Of a stretch of DNA of 64,000 nucleotides, positions 55,728 through 64,000 are shown one piece after another; position 1 is the first letter of the stretch, and each line of letters starts with the position of its first letter. Below the pieces are notes generated by a model, which did no database searches, was not told where the DNA came from, and was given only the letters and a program-made list of their open reading frames with translations. The translations under genes were made by a program, and so were the position numbers. Source of the DNA: an uncultured Aquimarina sp. (lineage in GTDB: Bacteria > Bacteroidota > Bacteroidia > Flavobacteriales > Flavobacteriaceae); assembly GCA_947500545.1 (NCBI GenBank), contig CANMSO010000005.1, positions 186,001 through 250,000 on the forward strand, in the 5' to 3' direction.

Positions 55728-57023
55728 TTATTGTTTTTTATTTGGTGTCACTGCTTTATCTAAGGGAAGGATCAATTGATAATCATATCCATCTAAAAGT
55801 TGTTTAACACGATGATAATTTCCATTTGTTGGTAACGCTATTCGACCATTTTTTATATCATTGCGAATAGATTTCAAATCAATAATTGCCCATTCATTTG
55901 TTTTTGCCATAACTATAAAGTCACGTACTCGTTTGTAATACCTAGAATACTTTTTGAGATAATCTATTTCTTCACCTTTTTCGTTACTATAATAGCGATT
56001 CCAAGAATTAATGATGGTTGCTTTGGTGCCATTTTTAGTTGCCAATTCGGTAACAAGATTACCCAAATCGTAGCAACCATTGGTTAATATTTTTGAAGCA
56101 TGAAGGCTTCCAAATTTTAAAAATACTTTTGGTTTAACTTCTGTTTTTAAAGCTTCCTGATAATACTTCATAAAATTATTACGCATGTAACTAATCCGAT
56201 CTGCATGAGAATCACTACGCCAACGAGAATAAATATCCCAACTAATTTCTAAATCATTTACTATTGTTTTGGTAGTCTCATCATCTCTAAAACGATTCAG
56301 GTATTGTTGTACTGCGGGTTCCTTTTGGAACTCATTAAAAATATCAATATCAGTATCAGAGTTTTCTTCTTTTGTATACCATGAAGCAATTATTTTGGAT
56401 GCCTTTTCTTTTTCAGATTTGATGATGGCGTAGTTTGCATCTTTTTTAACAAAAGAAAGTAACTCGTCCATGAAATAAAGTGTTGCTGAATAATATTCCT
56501 GATCTAACCCCCAAAGATTCATATCATGCGTTCTTATAGATTGAAGAAAATATGCATCTTCGAGGCCATCAAAAAAAGGAATTGGAACTTGATTATCTTC
56601 CTTTCCAGCATATCGTGAAGTAAATTTCTTTAAATTATCTACGGTAGCTGATGGCGGTGTACTTAAACTAACTAATTTCTTGGCAGAATAAGGACCGACT
56701 TCAAAAGCAGTGTGATTAAATCCAGCTTTATGTAACAATGGGACCAATGCAGTAATCAATTGTGAAGTGTTTTTTGACCCGTGAAGTTCTCCAAACATAA
56801 TAAATTGCGAGGTAGATATTAAAGTGTCTAACATTGTGCGACCACCTCCAATAATAGTTCTATCCTGAATTTTAAAATATTTTGTTTTGGTAGCTACATA
56901 GGATGAGTCTATAACAGACACCTTGCCTAAACTATGACCTTTGACAACAATAGTTCCTGATTGTTTTTCTTTACAAGAGAGGAATAAAAATAACGTAATA
57001 AGTATAAAAATTGGTTTCATCAT
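55728..57023 (-). CDS. EreA/ChaN-like exported lipoprotein
   Basis: About 431 residues from the ATG at 57023 (MMKPIFILI; the second ATG at 57020 is also possible). The lipobox is LFLFLSC. The motif FIMFGELHGSKNTSQLITALVPLLHKAGFNHTAFEVGPYSAKKL is the GExH block shared by erythromycin-esterase-like, ChaN and TraB/Tiki proteins, and KVFLKFGSLHASK is the second His motif. Erythromycin-esterase-like members hydrolyse lactones. The activity here is unknown. The DUF5694 gene follows directly, so two members of the same superfamily are side by side. Confidence 0.78.
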   Translation of the reverse strand: MMKPIFILITLFLFLSCKEKQSGTIVVKGHSLGKVSVIDSSYVATKTKYFKIQDRTIIGGGRTMLDTLISTSQFIMFGELHGSKNTSQLITALVPLLHKAGFNHTAFEVGPYSAKKLVSLSTPPSATVDNLKKFTSRYAGKEDNQVPIPFFDGLEDAYFLQSIRTHDMNLWGLDQEYYSATLYFMDELLSFVKKDANYAIIKSEKEKASKIIASWYTKEENSDTDIDIFNEFQKEPAVQQYLNRFRDDETTKTIVNDLEISWDIYSRWRSDSHADRISYMRNNFMKYYQEALKTEVKPKVFLKFGSLHASKILTNGCYDLGNLVTELATKNGTKATIINSWNRYYSNEKGEEIDYLKKYSRYYKRVRDFIVMAKTNEWAIIDLKSIRNDIKNGRIALPTNGNYHRVKQLLDGYDYQLILPLDKAVTPNKKQ

Positions 57024-57209
57024 TTTTTGATTTTGAAACAAAATAATGTGTTACTGTTCTAATAGATTTTCAATTTACACGTAATGGGTAAACCGCAGGA
57101 TAAAAAGAGATAATTAAGCTAATAGATATTTGGTTGTATAGTTTACCGTCTTCGTATAAGAAAACAAGGGATTGTAACCAAATATGGATAAATTAAATGT
57201 TCTAAATGC

Positions 57210-57217
57210 TATTTTTG
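57210..57217 (+). promoter_or_regulatory. -7-like box just before the second LytS gene
   Basis: TATTTTTG matches TAnnTTTG exactly, but lies only 4 bases before the ATG at 57222, so the transcript would be nearly leaderless. No -33 TTG is at the right distance, so this is weak. Confidence 0.25.
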
Positions 57218-57221
57218 GATC

Positions 57222-58262
57222 ATGACAACATTCAAACATCGTTGGAGATATCATATCATACTTGGGACATTAATCATTATTATGGATTTATATGGTGATT
57301 ATATATACAAGAATAAAAGTAGTTGGGCAGAATATTTTGACTACCCAATATATTTATTTGGTATTACTATGTACATCGCTTTTTTCAGTATTTACGTACT
57401 CAACTATAAAGTATTATGTCCCCTTACGCTTTCGCGAAAACACATACTTAAATTTAGTATCGGAATCATTGCTCTGGCATTTTTATTTGCCGGTATCCGG
57501 TATATGTTAGAAGAAGTGATGTTATATTCTATTACAGGAAGGCACAATTACGCAGAACGTACCCGTCATTTTGGTTACTATGTATTTGATAATTCTTACT
57601 ACGCCTCAAAAAGCCTTCTTTTTAGCACAGCAATGTATCTTTTTTTTAGGTTTATTGATAATAAAGACACTTTGCATCAATTAAAAATTGAAAATAAAAA
57701 ATCAGAACTCAAATTGCTTAAATCACAATTGAGTCCACATTTTTTATTTAACACCTTAAACAGCTTTTATTCAGAACTTATAGATAGTCAACCCAAAACT
57801 GCAGCAGATATCCATAGACTTTCTGATCTCTTACGATTCGTTACTTATGAAGCTCAATATGATAACATACGATTAGATAAAGATCTTAAGTTCATTGAAG
57901 ACTATATCTATTTTTTTCAAAAACGTTATGAAGATAACCTATCGGTGAATTACCAAGTAAATGGTATTGTTTTGGACCAAGAATTACCAGCAATGTTACT
58001 CATTCATTTTGTAGAAAACGTATTCAAACATGGTATTGTTACTGACAATTCTTCTCCTGCAACTATAATCATTTCTGTATTACCAAAGGCTCTTGAAATT
58101 AGTACCAAAAATAAAATTGCTACTTCTGAGCATTATGCAGCATCGGGTATTGGATATACCAGTATTCAAAAAAGGCTAAATGCTCTTTTCAAAAATAATT
58201 TCACATTACATAAAACAGAAGAAAAACCTTATTTTGAAGCTTATTTAAAAATTCCGCTATGA
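57222..58262 (+). CDS. LytS/YpdA-type sensor histidine kinase (second system)
   Basis: A 346-residue membrane kinase with four hydrophobic segments (near residues 10-28, 42-62, 76-94, 128-143), then the His_kinase motif LKSQLSPHFLFNTLNSFYSELI (His173) and the ATPase domain (LLIHFVENVFKHGIV as N-box, SGIGYTSIQKRL as G-box). It overlaps the regulator gene by four bases (58259-58262). It is similar in plan to the system at 2706. The ligand is not known. Confidence 0.92.
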   Translation: MTTFKHRWRYHIILGTLIIIMDLYGDYIYKNKSSWAEYFDYPIYLFGITMYIAFFSIYVLNYKVLCPLTLSRKHILKFSIGIIALAFLFAGIRYMLEEVMLYSITGRHNYAERTRHFGYYVFDNSYYASKSLLFSTAMYLFFRFIDNKDTLHQLKIENKKSELKLLKSQLSPHFLFNTLNSFYSELIDSQPKTAADIHRLSDLLRFVTYEAQYDNIRLDKDLKFIEDYIYFFQKRYEDNLSVNYQVNGIVLDQELPAMLLIHFVENVFKHGIVTDNSSPATIIISVLPKALEISTKNKIATSEHYAASGIGYTSIQKRLNALFKNNFTLHKTEEKPYFEAYLKIPL

Positions 58263-58969
58263 CAAAATTGATACGATGTCTTATTGTAGATGATGAACCC
58301 CCAGCAATACGTCTGCTTAAAAACTACGTCGAAAAAGCACCTTTTCTCGAACTTATCAATAGCACAACAAAAGCTCTGGAAGCATTACAATATATTGAGA
58401 AGGGCAATATAGATTTGGTATTTCTTGATATTCAAATGCCAGATTTATCAGGAATTCAATTGTCAAAAATCATTAAGGATGATGTACAAATTATTTTCAC
58501 TACAGCATACCCAAAATTTGCAATAGAAGGATATGATCTAAATGCCGTTGATTACTTATTAAAACCTTTTGAGTTTGATCGTTTTTATCAAGCAATTCTA
58601 AAGGTAAAGCACAATGACAATATTCATCAAGAAAACAAACCCGAAAAAGAATATGTTTTTGTAAAAACCGATGGTAAAAACAATTATGAAAAAATAGATC
58701 TAAGCAAAATATTGTATATAGAAGGGTTAAAGAATTATGTTGCTATTCATGTATTGGACAAGCAGATTATTACATACAGTACATTAAAGCATATTGAAAG
58801 TACTCTTCCTTCGACTACATTTATTAAAATTCACAAATCATATATTGTCTCCATCGACCATATCATCAAAACAGATTCGCTTCACGTCTATATTCAAAAT
58901 CAAACACTACCAATAAGTGATACTTATCGCAAATCATTTTTTGAGATGATCAATAAAATAAAATTATAA
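58259..58969 (+). CDS. LytTR-family response regulator (second system)
   Basis: A 236-residue regulator with a receiver (LIVDDEPPAIRLL acidic pair, VFLDIQMP with Asp57, YLLKPFEFDRF Lys) and a LytTR domain (VFVKTDGKNNYEKIDLSKILYIEGLKNYVAIHVLDKQIITYSTLKHIESTLPSTTFIKIHKSYIVSIDHI). It is translationally coupled to the kinase before it. The genes that follow (DUF2490, isochorismatase-like) start after a gap of 117 bases and need not belong to it. Confidence 0.93.
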   Translation: MTKLIRCLIVDDEPPAIRLLKNYVEKAPFLELINSTTKALEALQYIEKGNIDLVFLDIQMPDLSGIQLSKIIKDDVQIIFTTAYPKFAIEGYDLNAVDYLLKPFEFDRFYQAILKVKHNDNIHQENKPEKEYVFVKTDGKNNYEKIDLSKILYIEGLKNYVAIHVLDKQIITYSTLKHIESTLPSTTFIKIHKSYIVSIDHIIKTDSLHVYIQNQTLPISDTYRKSFFEMINKIKL

Positions 58970-59086
58970 TTTATTATTACAATCAGTATTAGTTTGCTTT
59001 ATATTTACAATTGATTTTCTAATCTCAGAATTACTAAACAAGATTAATTTTCAAATTTGAATAAAACTCAAAAACAAAGATCACGC

Positions 59087-59776
59087 ATGAACACAAAATA
59101 TTTACTTCTTCTTATAGTTTTACTTTCTGCAATTAATTTTACCAATGCTCAGGATACTGGAGAGGATAAATGGGGGGCTTGGTATATGTATTTTGGGACT
59201 AATCAGGTAAGTGATAAATTAAGTATTCATTCTGAAGCTCAATTTAGGTATTATGAGGTGACTTCTTCGTTTAATCAATTATTACTACGTACGGGATTAA
59301 ACTATCATATTAATGACGAAGCCATAGCTACTATTGGTTATGGATATATTAATACCGATGGTACTTTTGCCGATATTCCTGATGAAGAGAATTCTAACGA
59401 GCATAGAATATTTGAGCAATTCATTTTAAAAAACAAAGTCGGAAAATTTAAATTTGAGCATAGATATCGTCTAGAACAAAGATTTATTAGTACACAAAAT
59501 GACGATTTTACAGAACATAGAGCCCGCTATAGATTACAGCTTACCTACCCTATTAATGAAAAGTGGTTTTTAAATGCTTATGATGAAGTATTCATAAATC
59601 TACAAGAACCAATTTTTGGGCAAAACCGATTGTACGGAGCAATAGGTTATACAGTTCAATCCAATTTTAGTATTCAGTTAGGTTACCTTAAAAATCATTT
59701 TACAGGAATTAATTTTGACAGGTTACAGTTAGGAGTTATCTATAATACCGACTTTAGAAAGAAAGAAAACAAGTAA
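59087..59776 (+). CDS. DUF2490 outer-membrane beta-barrel-like protein
   Basis: About 229 residues from the ATG at 59087; a TTG ten codons upstream is less likely because it would precede the signal peptide (ends INFTNAQD). Alternating strands (WGAWYMYFGTNQVSDKLSIHSEAQFRYYE, FNQLLLRTGLNYHINDEAIATIGYGYI, HRYRLEQRFISTQNDDFTEHRARYRLQLTY) and the final INFDRLQLGVIYNTDFRK are DUF2490 features of a small barrel. Function is unknown. Its stop overlaps the start of the next gene by one base. Confidence 0.85.
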   Translation: MNTKYLLLLIVLLSAINFTNAQDTGEDKWGAWYMYFGTNQVSDKLSIHSEAQFRYYEVTSSFNQLLLRTGLNYHINDEAIATIGYGYINTDGTFADIPDEENSNEHRIFEQFILKNKVGKFKFEHRYRLEQRFISTQNDDFTEHRARYRLQLTYPINEKWFLNAYDEVFINLQEPIFGQNRLYGAIGYTVQSNFSIQLGYLKNHFTGINFDRLQLGVIYNTDFRKKENK

Positions 59777-60348
59777 TGGCAATTTCAAAAGAGAGCAACC
59801 CTGCTTTATTGTTAATAGATATTCAAAAGGGATTTGAAGATATTCAATACTGGGGAGGAGAACGTAATAATTTTGATGCAGAAGAAAATATGGGACGGCT
59901 TCTTAAATTCTGGAGAGTAAATAACCTTCCTGTATTTCATATAAAACATTGCTCAACCAACCCTATTTCTCCGTTGGCAAAAGGAAATCCAGGAAACGAT
60001 TTTATGGATTTTAATACTCCATTGCCAAGTGAACCTACTATAGAAAAAGATGTTAATAGTGCTTTTATAGATACAGATCTTCAAAAGCAGTTAGAAGATA
60101 AGAATATAGATACTTTAGTAATTATTGGACTCACAACCGATCATTGCGTATCTACTACAACAAGAATGGCAGGTAATTTAGGCTTTAAAACCTTTTTGAT
60201 TGAAGATGCTGTTGCTACTTTTAATAAGGTAGGAGTCAACGGACAAGAATATAGTGCTCAACTCATACATGACACAGCTATTGCCAGTTTAAAAGATGAA
60301 TTTGCAACTGTTTTATCTACAAAATCTATGATAACAGATTTAGGTTAA
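59776..60348 (+). CDS. Isochorismatase-family cysteine hydrolase
   Basis: A 190-residue cytoplasmic enzyme with the Asp-Lys-Cys triad: Asp15 in LLLIDIQKGF, Lys91 in TIEKDVNSAF and Cys124 in LTTDHCVSTTTRMAGNLGF. The last block is the nicotinamidase/isochorismatase signature. The ATG overlaps the DUF2490 stop. Members hydrolyse nicotinamide, ureidoacrylate or similar amides; the substrate is not resolved. Confidence 0.92.
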   Translation: MAISKESNPALLLIDIQKGFEDIQYWGGERNNFDAEENMGRLLKFWRVNNLPVFHIKHCSTNPISPLAKGNPGNDFMDFNTPLPSEPTIEKDVNSAFIDTDLQKQLEDKNIDTLVIIGLTTDHCVSTTTRMAGNLGFKTFLIEDAVATFNKVGVNGQEYSAQLIHDTAIASLKDEFATVLSTKSMITDLG

Positions 60349-60389
60349 ATTATTATAAAACTTCACTAAAATACTTAATATCATTAGTG

Positions 60390-61208
60390 TTACAGGTTGG
60401 AAGTAATAAACTTTAAGATATCCTCTAGGATAACATTTTGCTCTGGTTCATTATGTATCTCGTGATACAATCCTTCGTAACCTTTAAATTGAATTATCCT
60501 ATTGGTTGATGCAAATTCCTGAGATCCTTTAAAACTAGTAAGACGATCTTCTGTTCCGTGCATAACTAATGTTGGAACAGTTAATTTTTCTCCATTATTT
60601 TTTGCCCATTTTCCAGCTTCAAAACAAGATAAAAAGAAAGATGGAGTGATTTTTCCATGGACCAATTCATCTTTACGATAGGCATCAACTACATTCTCAT
60701 CTCTACTGATTGCAGTAACATCCAGGTTTGTGTTATCACCAAAAGCCGGGTATATTTTATTCATAAATTTTGCTAAACCTACTTTAAATTTTGGAGGTTC
60801 AAAAGGTAACGTAAACCAAGGAGCAGTTAAAATTGCAGCATTAATACTAGGATTTCTCTTAAGCAAATAATTAGCAACAACATTACCTCCCATGCTATGT
60901 CCATATACAAATAGCGGTATATCTTTATTTTCTGAGTTTGCTATAGAAACTATCTTTTCTACACTATCCAATAAAAAACGATAATTAGGAGTATGACCTC
61001 TTTTTCCTTCTGACTTACCATGTCCAATATGATCAAAAGAATACACACTAATATTTTGAGCATTCAAAAACCCAACAACATGTGTATACCTGGAACTATG
61101 CTCACCCATACCATGTACCAAACACACTATCGCAATTGGATTAACAATCTGCCACGATTGAGCATATATTTTTTTATTTTCTTGCTGCCAATTAAATTCT
61201 TTATACAC
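60390..61208 (-). CDS. Lysophospholipase/monoacylglycerol-lipase-like hydrolase
   Basis: A 272-residue cytoplasmic alpha/beta hydrolase, leftward. It has the oxyanion motif VCLVHGMGEHSSRY, SFDHIGHGKSEGKRGHTPNY, the nucleophile elbow LFVYGHSMGGNVVANYL (Ser105), the Asp in VMHGTEDRLTS and the His in GYEGLYHEIHNEPE. This HGMGEHSxRY plus DxxGHGxSxGxRGH pattern is the Hydrolase_4 (serine aminopeptidase S33-like) group, which includes monoglyceride lipases. It faces the isochorismatase gene across 41 bases. Confidence 0.92.
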   Translation of the reverse strand: MYKEFNWQQENKKIYAQSWQIVNPIAIVCLVHGMGEHSSRYTHVVGFLNAQNISVYSFDHIGHGKSEGKRGHTPNYRFLLDSVEKIVSIANSENKDIPLFVYGHSMGGNVVANYLLKRNPSINAAILTAPWFTLPFEPPKFKVGLAKFMNKIYPAFGDNTNLDVTAISRDENVVDAYRKDELVHGKITPSFFLSCFEAGKWAKNNGEKLTVPTLVMHGTEDRLTSFKGSQEFASTNRIIQFKGYEGLYHEIHNEPEQNVILEDILKFITSNL

Positions 61209-61353
61209 AATGCATCAATTTATGTATACAATATAACGAATATAAAAGCTTGTCTATTTTTAAATGATTAATTCTTGTTACGACCTAACCTTACTTTAAA
61301 AACGAATTAGTAATTATTCTAAACGTAGTTTAATTTAAAAGAATTGAAATAAG

Positions 61354-62460
61354 CTATCCAGAAACTTTATCAAGATACTGAGTTGGGGTCATTGCTGTAA
61401 CTTTTTTAAAAGCTCTATAAAAACTTGTTTTACTACTAAAACCACACTCCTCTCCTATGGCTTGTATAGATAATTTTTCTAATGAACCAGACTGTAGCAT
61501 TTCTTTTGCTTTTTCTATACGATGTTGATTAACTATTTCATAAAAATTAGAGTTCATCCTTTCACTTAGTACTTGCGAAATATGATGCGAGGGTATATTA
61601 ATGGTTTCAGAAACATCTGCAATTTTTAGATCAGATATTAAGTACATTTTTTCATCTTTGAAAAACGACTGTATCTGTTCCTGAATTTCTTTTGAACGTG
61701 TTTCAGATAAGGGCGAAGTTTTGTATTTTCTTCCTTCTAATACAGGAAGTATTTGTTTGATATCTACAATCCAATATCCCAATAATAATATTGTTATCGA
61801 CATTAGTCCAGAAAGAATAATTTCTGTTGTAATAGCAGAAGCTCCTGTAAACAAAAGCCCAGTTTGTACTATCAATTCTGTAAATGCTAATGAAACCAAG
61901 AGCATACCAAATCGTTTCAGTAATACGCTATTTTTTTTATCTCGCTTGTAAACCATTACTAAGGCAACTAATCCATAAACAAATAGTATCACCAAGTGCA
62001 AACTAGCTTGTAACCAATCTGAAAAAGCTACTGCTCCATTAGGTAAAATATCATAGTAATAAGTTATTACTGCCTGCTTTTCTTCAGTGCTAACTAAATA
62101 CCTGGGAGTAAGTAGAATCAACATCGTTGCAAACGGCAAAATATGTATGATATCTCTTTTTTTTAGCGCAAAAGATGATTCCCCATAACTCTTTACGAAC
62201 AAATAAAAGCTTGGCCCCACCAAAAACAATAGTGGATATCCAATTCCTAGTAGATGTGGCCATACCTTGATAAGTTGAGTTGTAAACAAAAGATAGGTAA
62301 ACAAATGTTGTATTAAACCAAAAAGTGCAATCACCAAAAAGAATCTGGATAGTTTTAATGATGTACTTTTTAAAACAACCAAAATAACAAAACACCCAAC
62401 CAGAATAACTCCTCCTAATAAAAAAGTAATGATAAAGGCAAAAGACTCGATACTGTTCAT
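61354..62460 (-). CDS. Membrane-bound AraC-family regulator (7TM sensor plus HTH)
   Basis: A 368-residue protein, leftward. About seven hydrophobic helices fill residues 1-230 (FIITFLLGGVILVGCFVILVVL, LFLVGPSFYLFVKSYG, LHLVILFVYGLVALVMVY and others). A C-terminal AraC helix-turn-helix follows (LKIADVSETINIPSHHISQVLSERMNSNFYEIVNQHRIEKAKEMLQSGSLEKLSIQAIGEECGFSSKTSFYRAFKKVTAMTPTQYL). It senses an unknown signal in the membrane and binds DNA directly. It is divergent from the SRPBCC gene at 62608, a likely target. Confidence 0.92.
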   Translation of the reverse strand: MNSIESFAFIITFLLGGVILVGCFVILVVLKSTSLKLSRFFLVIALFGLIQHLFTYLLFTTQLIKVWPHLLGIGYPLLFLVGPSFYLFVKSYGESSFALKKRDIIHILPFATMLILLTPRYLVSTEEKQAVITYYYDILPNGAVAFSDWLQASLHLVILFVYGLVALVMVYKRDKKNSVLLKRFGMLLVSLAFTELIVQTGLLFTGASAITTEIILSGLMSITILLLGYWIVDIKQILPVLEGRKYKTSPLSETRSKEIQEQIQSFFKDEKMYLISDLKIADVSETINIPSHHISQVLSERMNSNFYEIVNQHRIEKAKEMLQSGSLEKLSIQAIGEECGFSSKTSFYRAFKKVTAMTPTQYLDKVSG

Positions 62461-62607
62461 ATGATAAAAATAGTGCTACTTAATTAAATGGAAAAGCATC
62501 TCCTACCCCAATATGTTACAAAAAGGTTTCAATTAATTAAGAGCTCCCTATTTAGCGGTAATCCGGGGGATTTCTTGGGTACTTTTATATCACAAAAATG
62601 AACAATT

Positions 62608-63183
62608 ATGATACGTAAAATTTTAAAAGGACTGGCACTTTTTCTAGTAATCGACATTGTCATATTACTGATATACGGGTTTGTGCAATACCCAAAAGCC
62701 AAAGGCGAGCAGCATTTCATCGCAGAACGAATTATTCATGCATCTAATGAGCAAGTATGGGAAATAATTTCAGATGTAGGTAATTATCACGAAGTAACTG
62801 CTCCTAATATTCATCATGTCGAAATTGTAGCGGGACAAGGATTAGGAATGAAGCGTGTTTGTAGCGCTCCTGATGGCACAAGTTGGGAAGAAACTTGCAC
62901 TGTATGGAACCCCGGTAAAGAGTTTCAGTTTGTTGTAAACACCAAAAAGAAAGACTATCCTTTTCCGTTGAAGTCTTTATCTGGTTCTTGGAAAATAGAA
63001 CAAGTAGGTCCAATGCAAACACGTCTTTTACTAGACTTTGCTTATGAGTTTAAAAGTCCATTTTTGAGTGGATATTTCCTTTCTATGGGCATGAAGCAAG
63101 CCAAACAAGACACCGAATTTTTATTAGATAATTGGCAACGGCTAGCTGAGAACAAAAAACAACTTTCAAAAATAACATTATGA
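62608..63183 (+). CDS. Membrane-anchored SRPBCC-family protein
   Basis: A 191-residue protein. A single N-terminal transmembrane helix (LALFLVIDIVILLIYGFVQY) precedes an SRPBCC (START-like) ligand-binding fold: AERIIHASNEQVWEIISDVGNYHEVTAPNIHHVEIVAGQGLGMKRVCSAPDGTSWEETCTVWNPGKEFQFVV. The stop overlaps the next gene's ATG by four bases, so the two are co-translated. It may bind a lipid or hydrophobic compound at the membrane surface. The 7TM AraC regulator is divergent. Confidence 0.88.
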   Translation: MIRKILKGLALFLVIDIVILLIYGFVQYPKAKGEQHFIAERIIHASNEQVWEIISDVGNYHEVTAPNIHHVEIVAGQGLGMKRVCSAPDGTSWEETCTVWNPGKEFQFVVNTKKKDYPFPLKSLSGSWKIEQVGPMQTRLLLDFAYEFKSPFLSGYFLSMGMKQAKQDTEFLLDNWQRLAENKKQLSKITL

Positions 63184-64000
63184 AAACATATATAGTAATG
63201 ATCCTATTTTTTTGCATTACAAATATTACCATGTCGCAACAAAAGATCCCTGATTGGTTTATTAAAAATATGGAAGAATCAATCGGCACTTGGATTACTG
63301 ATAACTCAAAATACCAAAACGAGAACGAACCCTTTGATCACTACGGTATGGATTGGGAATGGGGAATAGGAAAACAAAGTATCACTGGCAGGCTTTATGG
63401 ATTAATTAATGGTCAGAAACAGGGCATATTCTGGGAGTTTCGACAATACTGGGATTTTACTAAAAACACAGGAATTGTAGCCCAGTATGGTGGTGATGGT
63501 ACTGTTGGTATCGGTCCTATGGAAGTAAAGCAAGGCAATCAAACTGAATTAACACAAGAATTTGTAAGTCCAAACGGCGCTAAAAACATACATGGGCATA
63601 AATCTACACTTAAGGAAGGTGTCCTCACCACTACTTCATATGATATTTCTAAAGATGGAAAATGGGAAAAAAGAAGATCCTATGTTTGGAACATTGACAA
63701 GCAAATAAAAAACACAAGTCTAGGAGCTTTTTCAATGTCATTGGCGGTAAAAGACATTAAAGCTTCTAAAAGTTTCTATGAAAAATTAGGTTTTGAAATG
63801 GTTGATGGTAACTTGGATCAAAAATGGGCTATTTTAAGAAATGGAAAATCCAAAATTGGGTTATTTCAAGGAATGTTCCCAAGTAACACATTAACTTTTA
63901 ATCCTAAAAACGCAAGAAATATTGGTAAAGAAGCAAAGGCAAAAGGAATAACAATCACTATGGTTAATGGATTAGATAAAAAAGAAGGAGCCGCATCTTT
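63180..64000 (+). CDS. Exported protein with C-terminal VOC (glyoxalase-like) domain, partial
   Basis: The frame runs from the ATG at 63180 to the window edge (273 complete codons). A signal peptide (ITNITMSQQK) precedes a DUF1579-like beta domain of about 160 residues (SIGTWITDNSKYQNENEPFDHYGMDWEWGIGKQSITGRLYGLINGQK, then KHIHGHKSTL-like NIHGHKSTLKEGVLTTTSY). A VOC domain begins near residue 188 (SLAVKDIKASKSFYEKLGFEMVDGN, then QKWAILRNGKSKIGLFQGMF). Such fusion is unusual. VOC domains bind or break small molecules such as glyoxals or antibiotics. It is co-translated with SRPBCC. Confidence 0.78.
   Translation, partial: MKTYIVMILFFCITNITMSQQKIPDWFIKNMEESIGTWITDNSKYQNENEPFDHYGMDWEWGIGKQSITGRLYGLINGQKQGIFWEFRQYWDFTKNTGIVAQYGGDGTVGIGPMEVKQGNQTELTQEFVSPNGAKNIHGHKSTLKEGVLTTTSYDISKDGKWEKRRSYVWNIDKQIKNTSLGAFSMSLAVKDIKASKSFYEKLGFEMVDGNLDQKWAILRNGKSKIGLFQGMFPSNTLTFNPKNARNIGKEAKAKGITITMVNGLDKKEGAAS

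Noticed and set aside
60349..60389. Possible terminator between convergent isochorismatase and lipase genes
   Set aside because: Only short 6-base arms (CACTAA / TTAGTG), partly inside the lipase gene; too weak to call.
1..64000. CRISPR arrays, tRNA or rRNA genes, insertion sequences, prophage
   Set aside because: No repeat-spacer pattern, no cloverleaf or rRNA segments recognised by eye, and no transposase or integrase among the frames.

Overview
This window looks like chromosomal DNA from a member of the Bacteroidota, most likely a marine Flavobacteriia. The DNA is AT-rich. It carries a SusC/RagA-type TonB-dependent receptor, LytS/LytTR two-component systems, several promoter-like TAnnTTTG boxes and many Bacteroidota-type lipoproteins. 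Genus is not resolved (Aquimarina-like is only a guess). There are no rRNA or tRNA genes, CRISPR arrays, insertion sequences or phage modules. No gene-free stretch exceeds about 300 bases; the longest are 2463-2705, 25863-26087 and 48417-48675.

Layout. (1) 1-8591: a partial SusC-like receptor faces a compact rightward block of LytS kinase, LytTR regulator, Na+:solute symporter, M1 peptidase and a frameshifted DUF2867 gene. (2) 8611-13860: small-molecule enzymes and lipoproteins: an arginase-like hydrolase, an intradiol-dioxygenase-like lipoprotein, a nitrilase, an FMN-binding (NqrC-like) lipoprotein, a DUF4350 protein, a GNAT and an NTF2-like protein. (3) 13981-20879: accessory singletons, including a TIR protein with a macro-like N-terminus, a Kelch protein, a superinfection-immunity-like membrane protein and two GNATs. 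(4) 20921-25065: an alpha/beta hydrolase / ECF sigma / membrane protein operon with an ECF-like promoter, then two DJ-1/PfpI genes, one fused to an AraC domain. (5) 25163-28054: a small leftward hypothetical, a gene broken by an internal stop, an AraC regulator and a YdeI-like protein. (6) 28127-35876: a TolB-propeller amidohydrolase, a second amidohydrolase, an S10 peptidase, a DUF3291 protein and a pirin. (7) 35966-42869: three tandem paralogous sensor kinases with periplasmic solute-binding sensor domains, followed by a DUF1853 gene. (8) 42904-45550: a leftward VWA / Mg-chelatase-type AAA pair. (9) 45762-54807: M28 peptidase, beta-lactamase-fold hydrolase, DASS transporter, MBL-fold hydrolase and a large BNR/sortilin-type propeller. 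(10) 54869-64000: two leftward TraB/EreA-like proteins, a second LytS/LytTR pair, DUF2490, isochorismatase-like, lysophospholipase-like, a membrane AraC regulator, SRPBCC and a partial VOC-fusion protein.

Themes. Peptide breakdown and uptake recur (M1, M28 and S10 peptidases, amidohydrolases, SSS and DASS transporters), next to many sensory genes. The points most worth a second look are the macro-like/TIR protein, the tandem kinase array whose first member has Tyr in place of the phospho-accepting His, the DJ-1/AraC gene with no canonical start for its conserved N-terminus, and two broken genes (DUF2867 by a one-base slip in an A-tract, and a small membrane protein by an amber codon).
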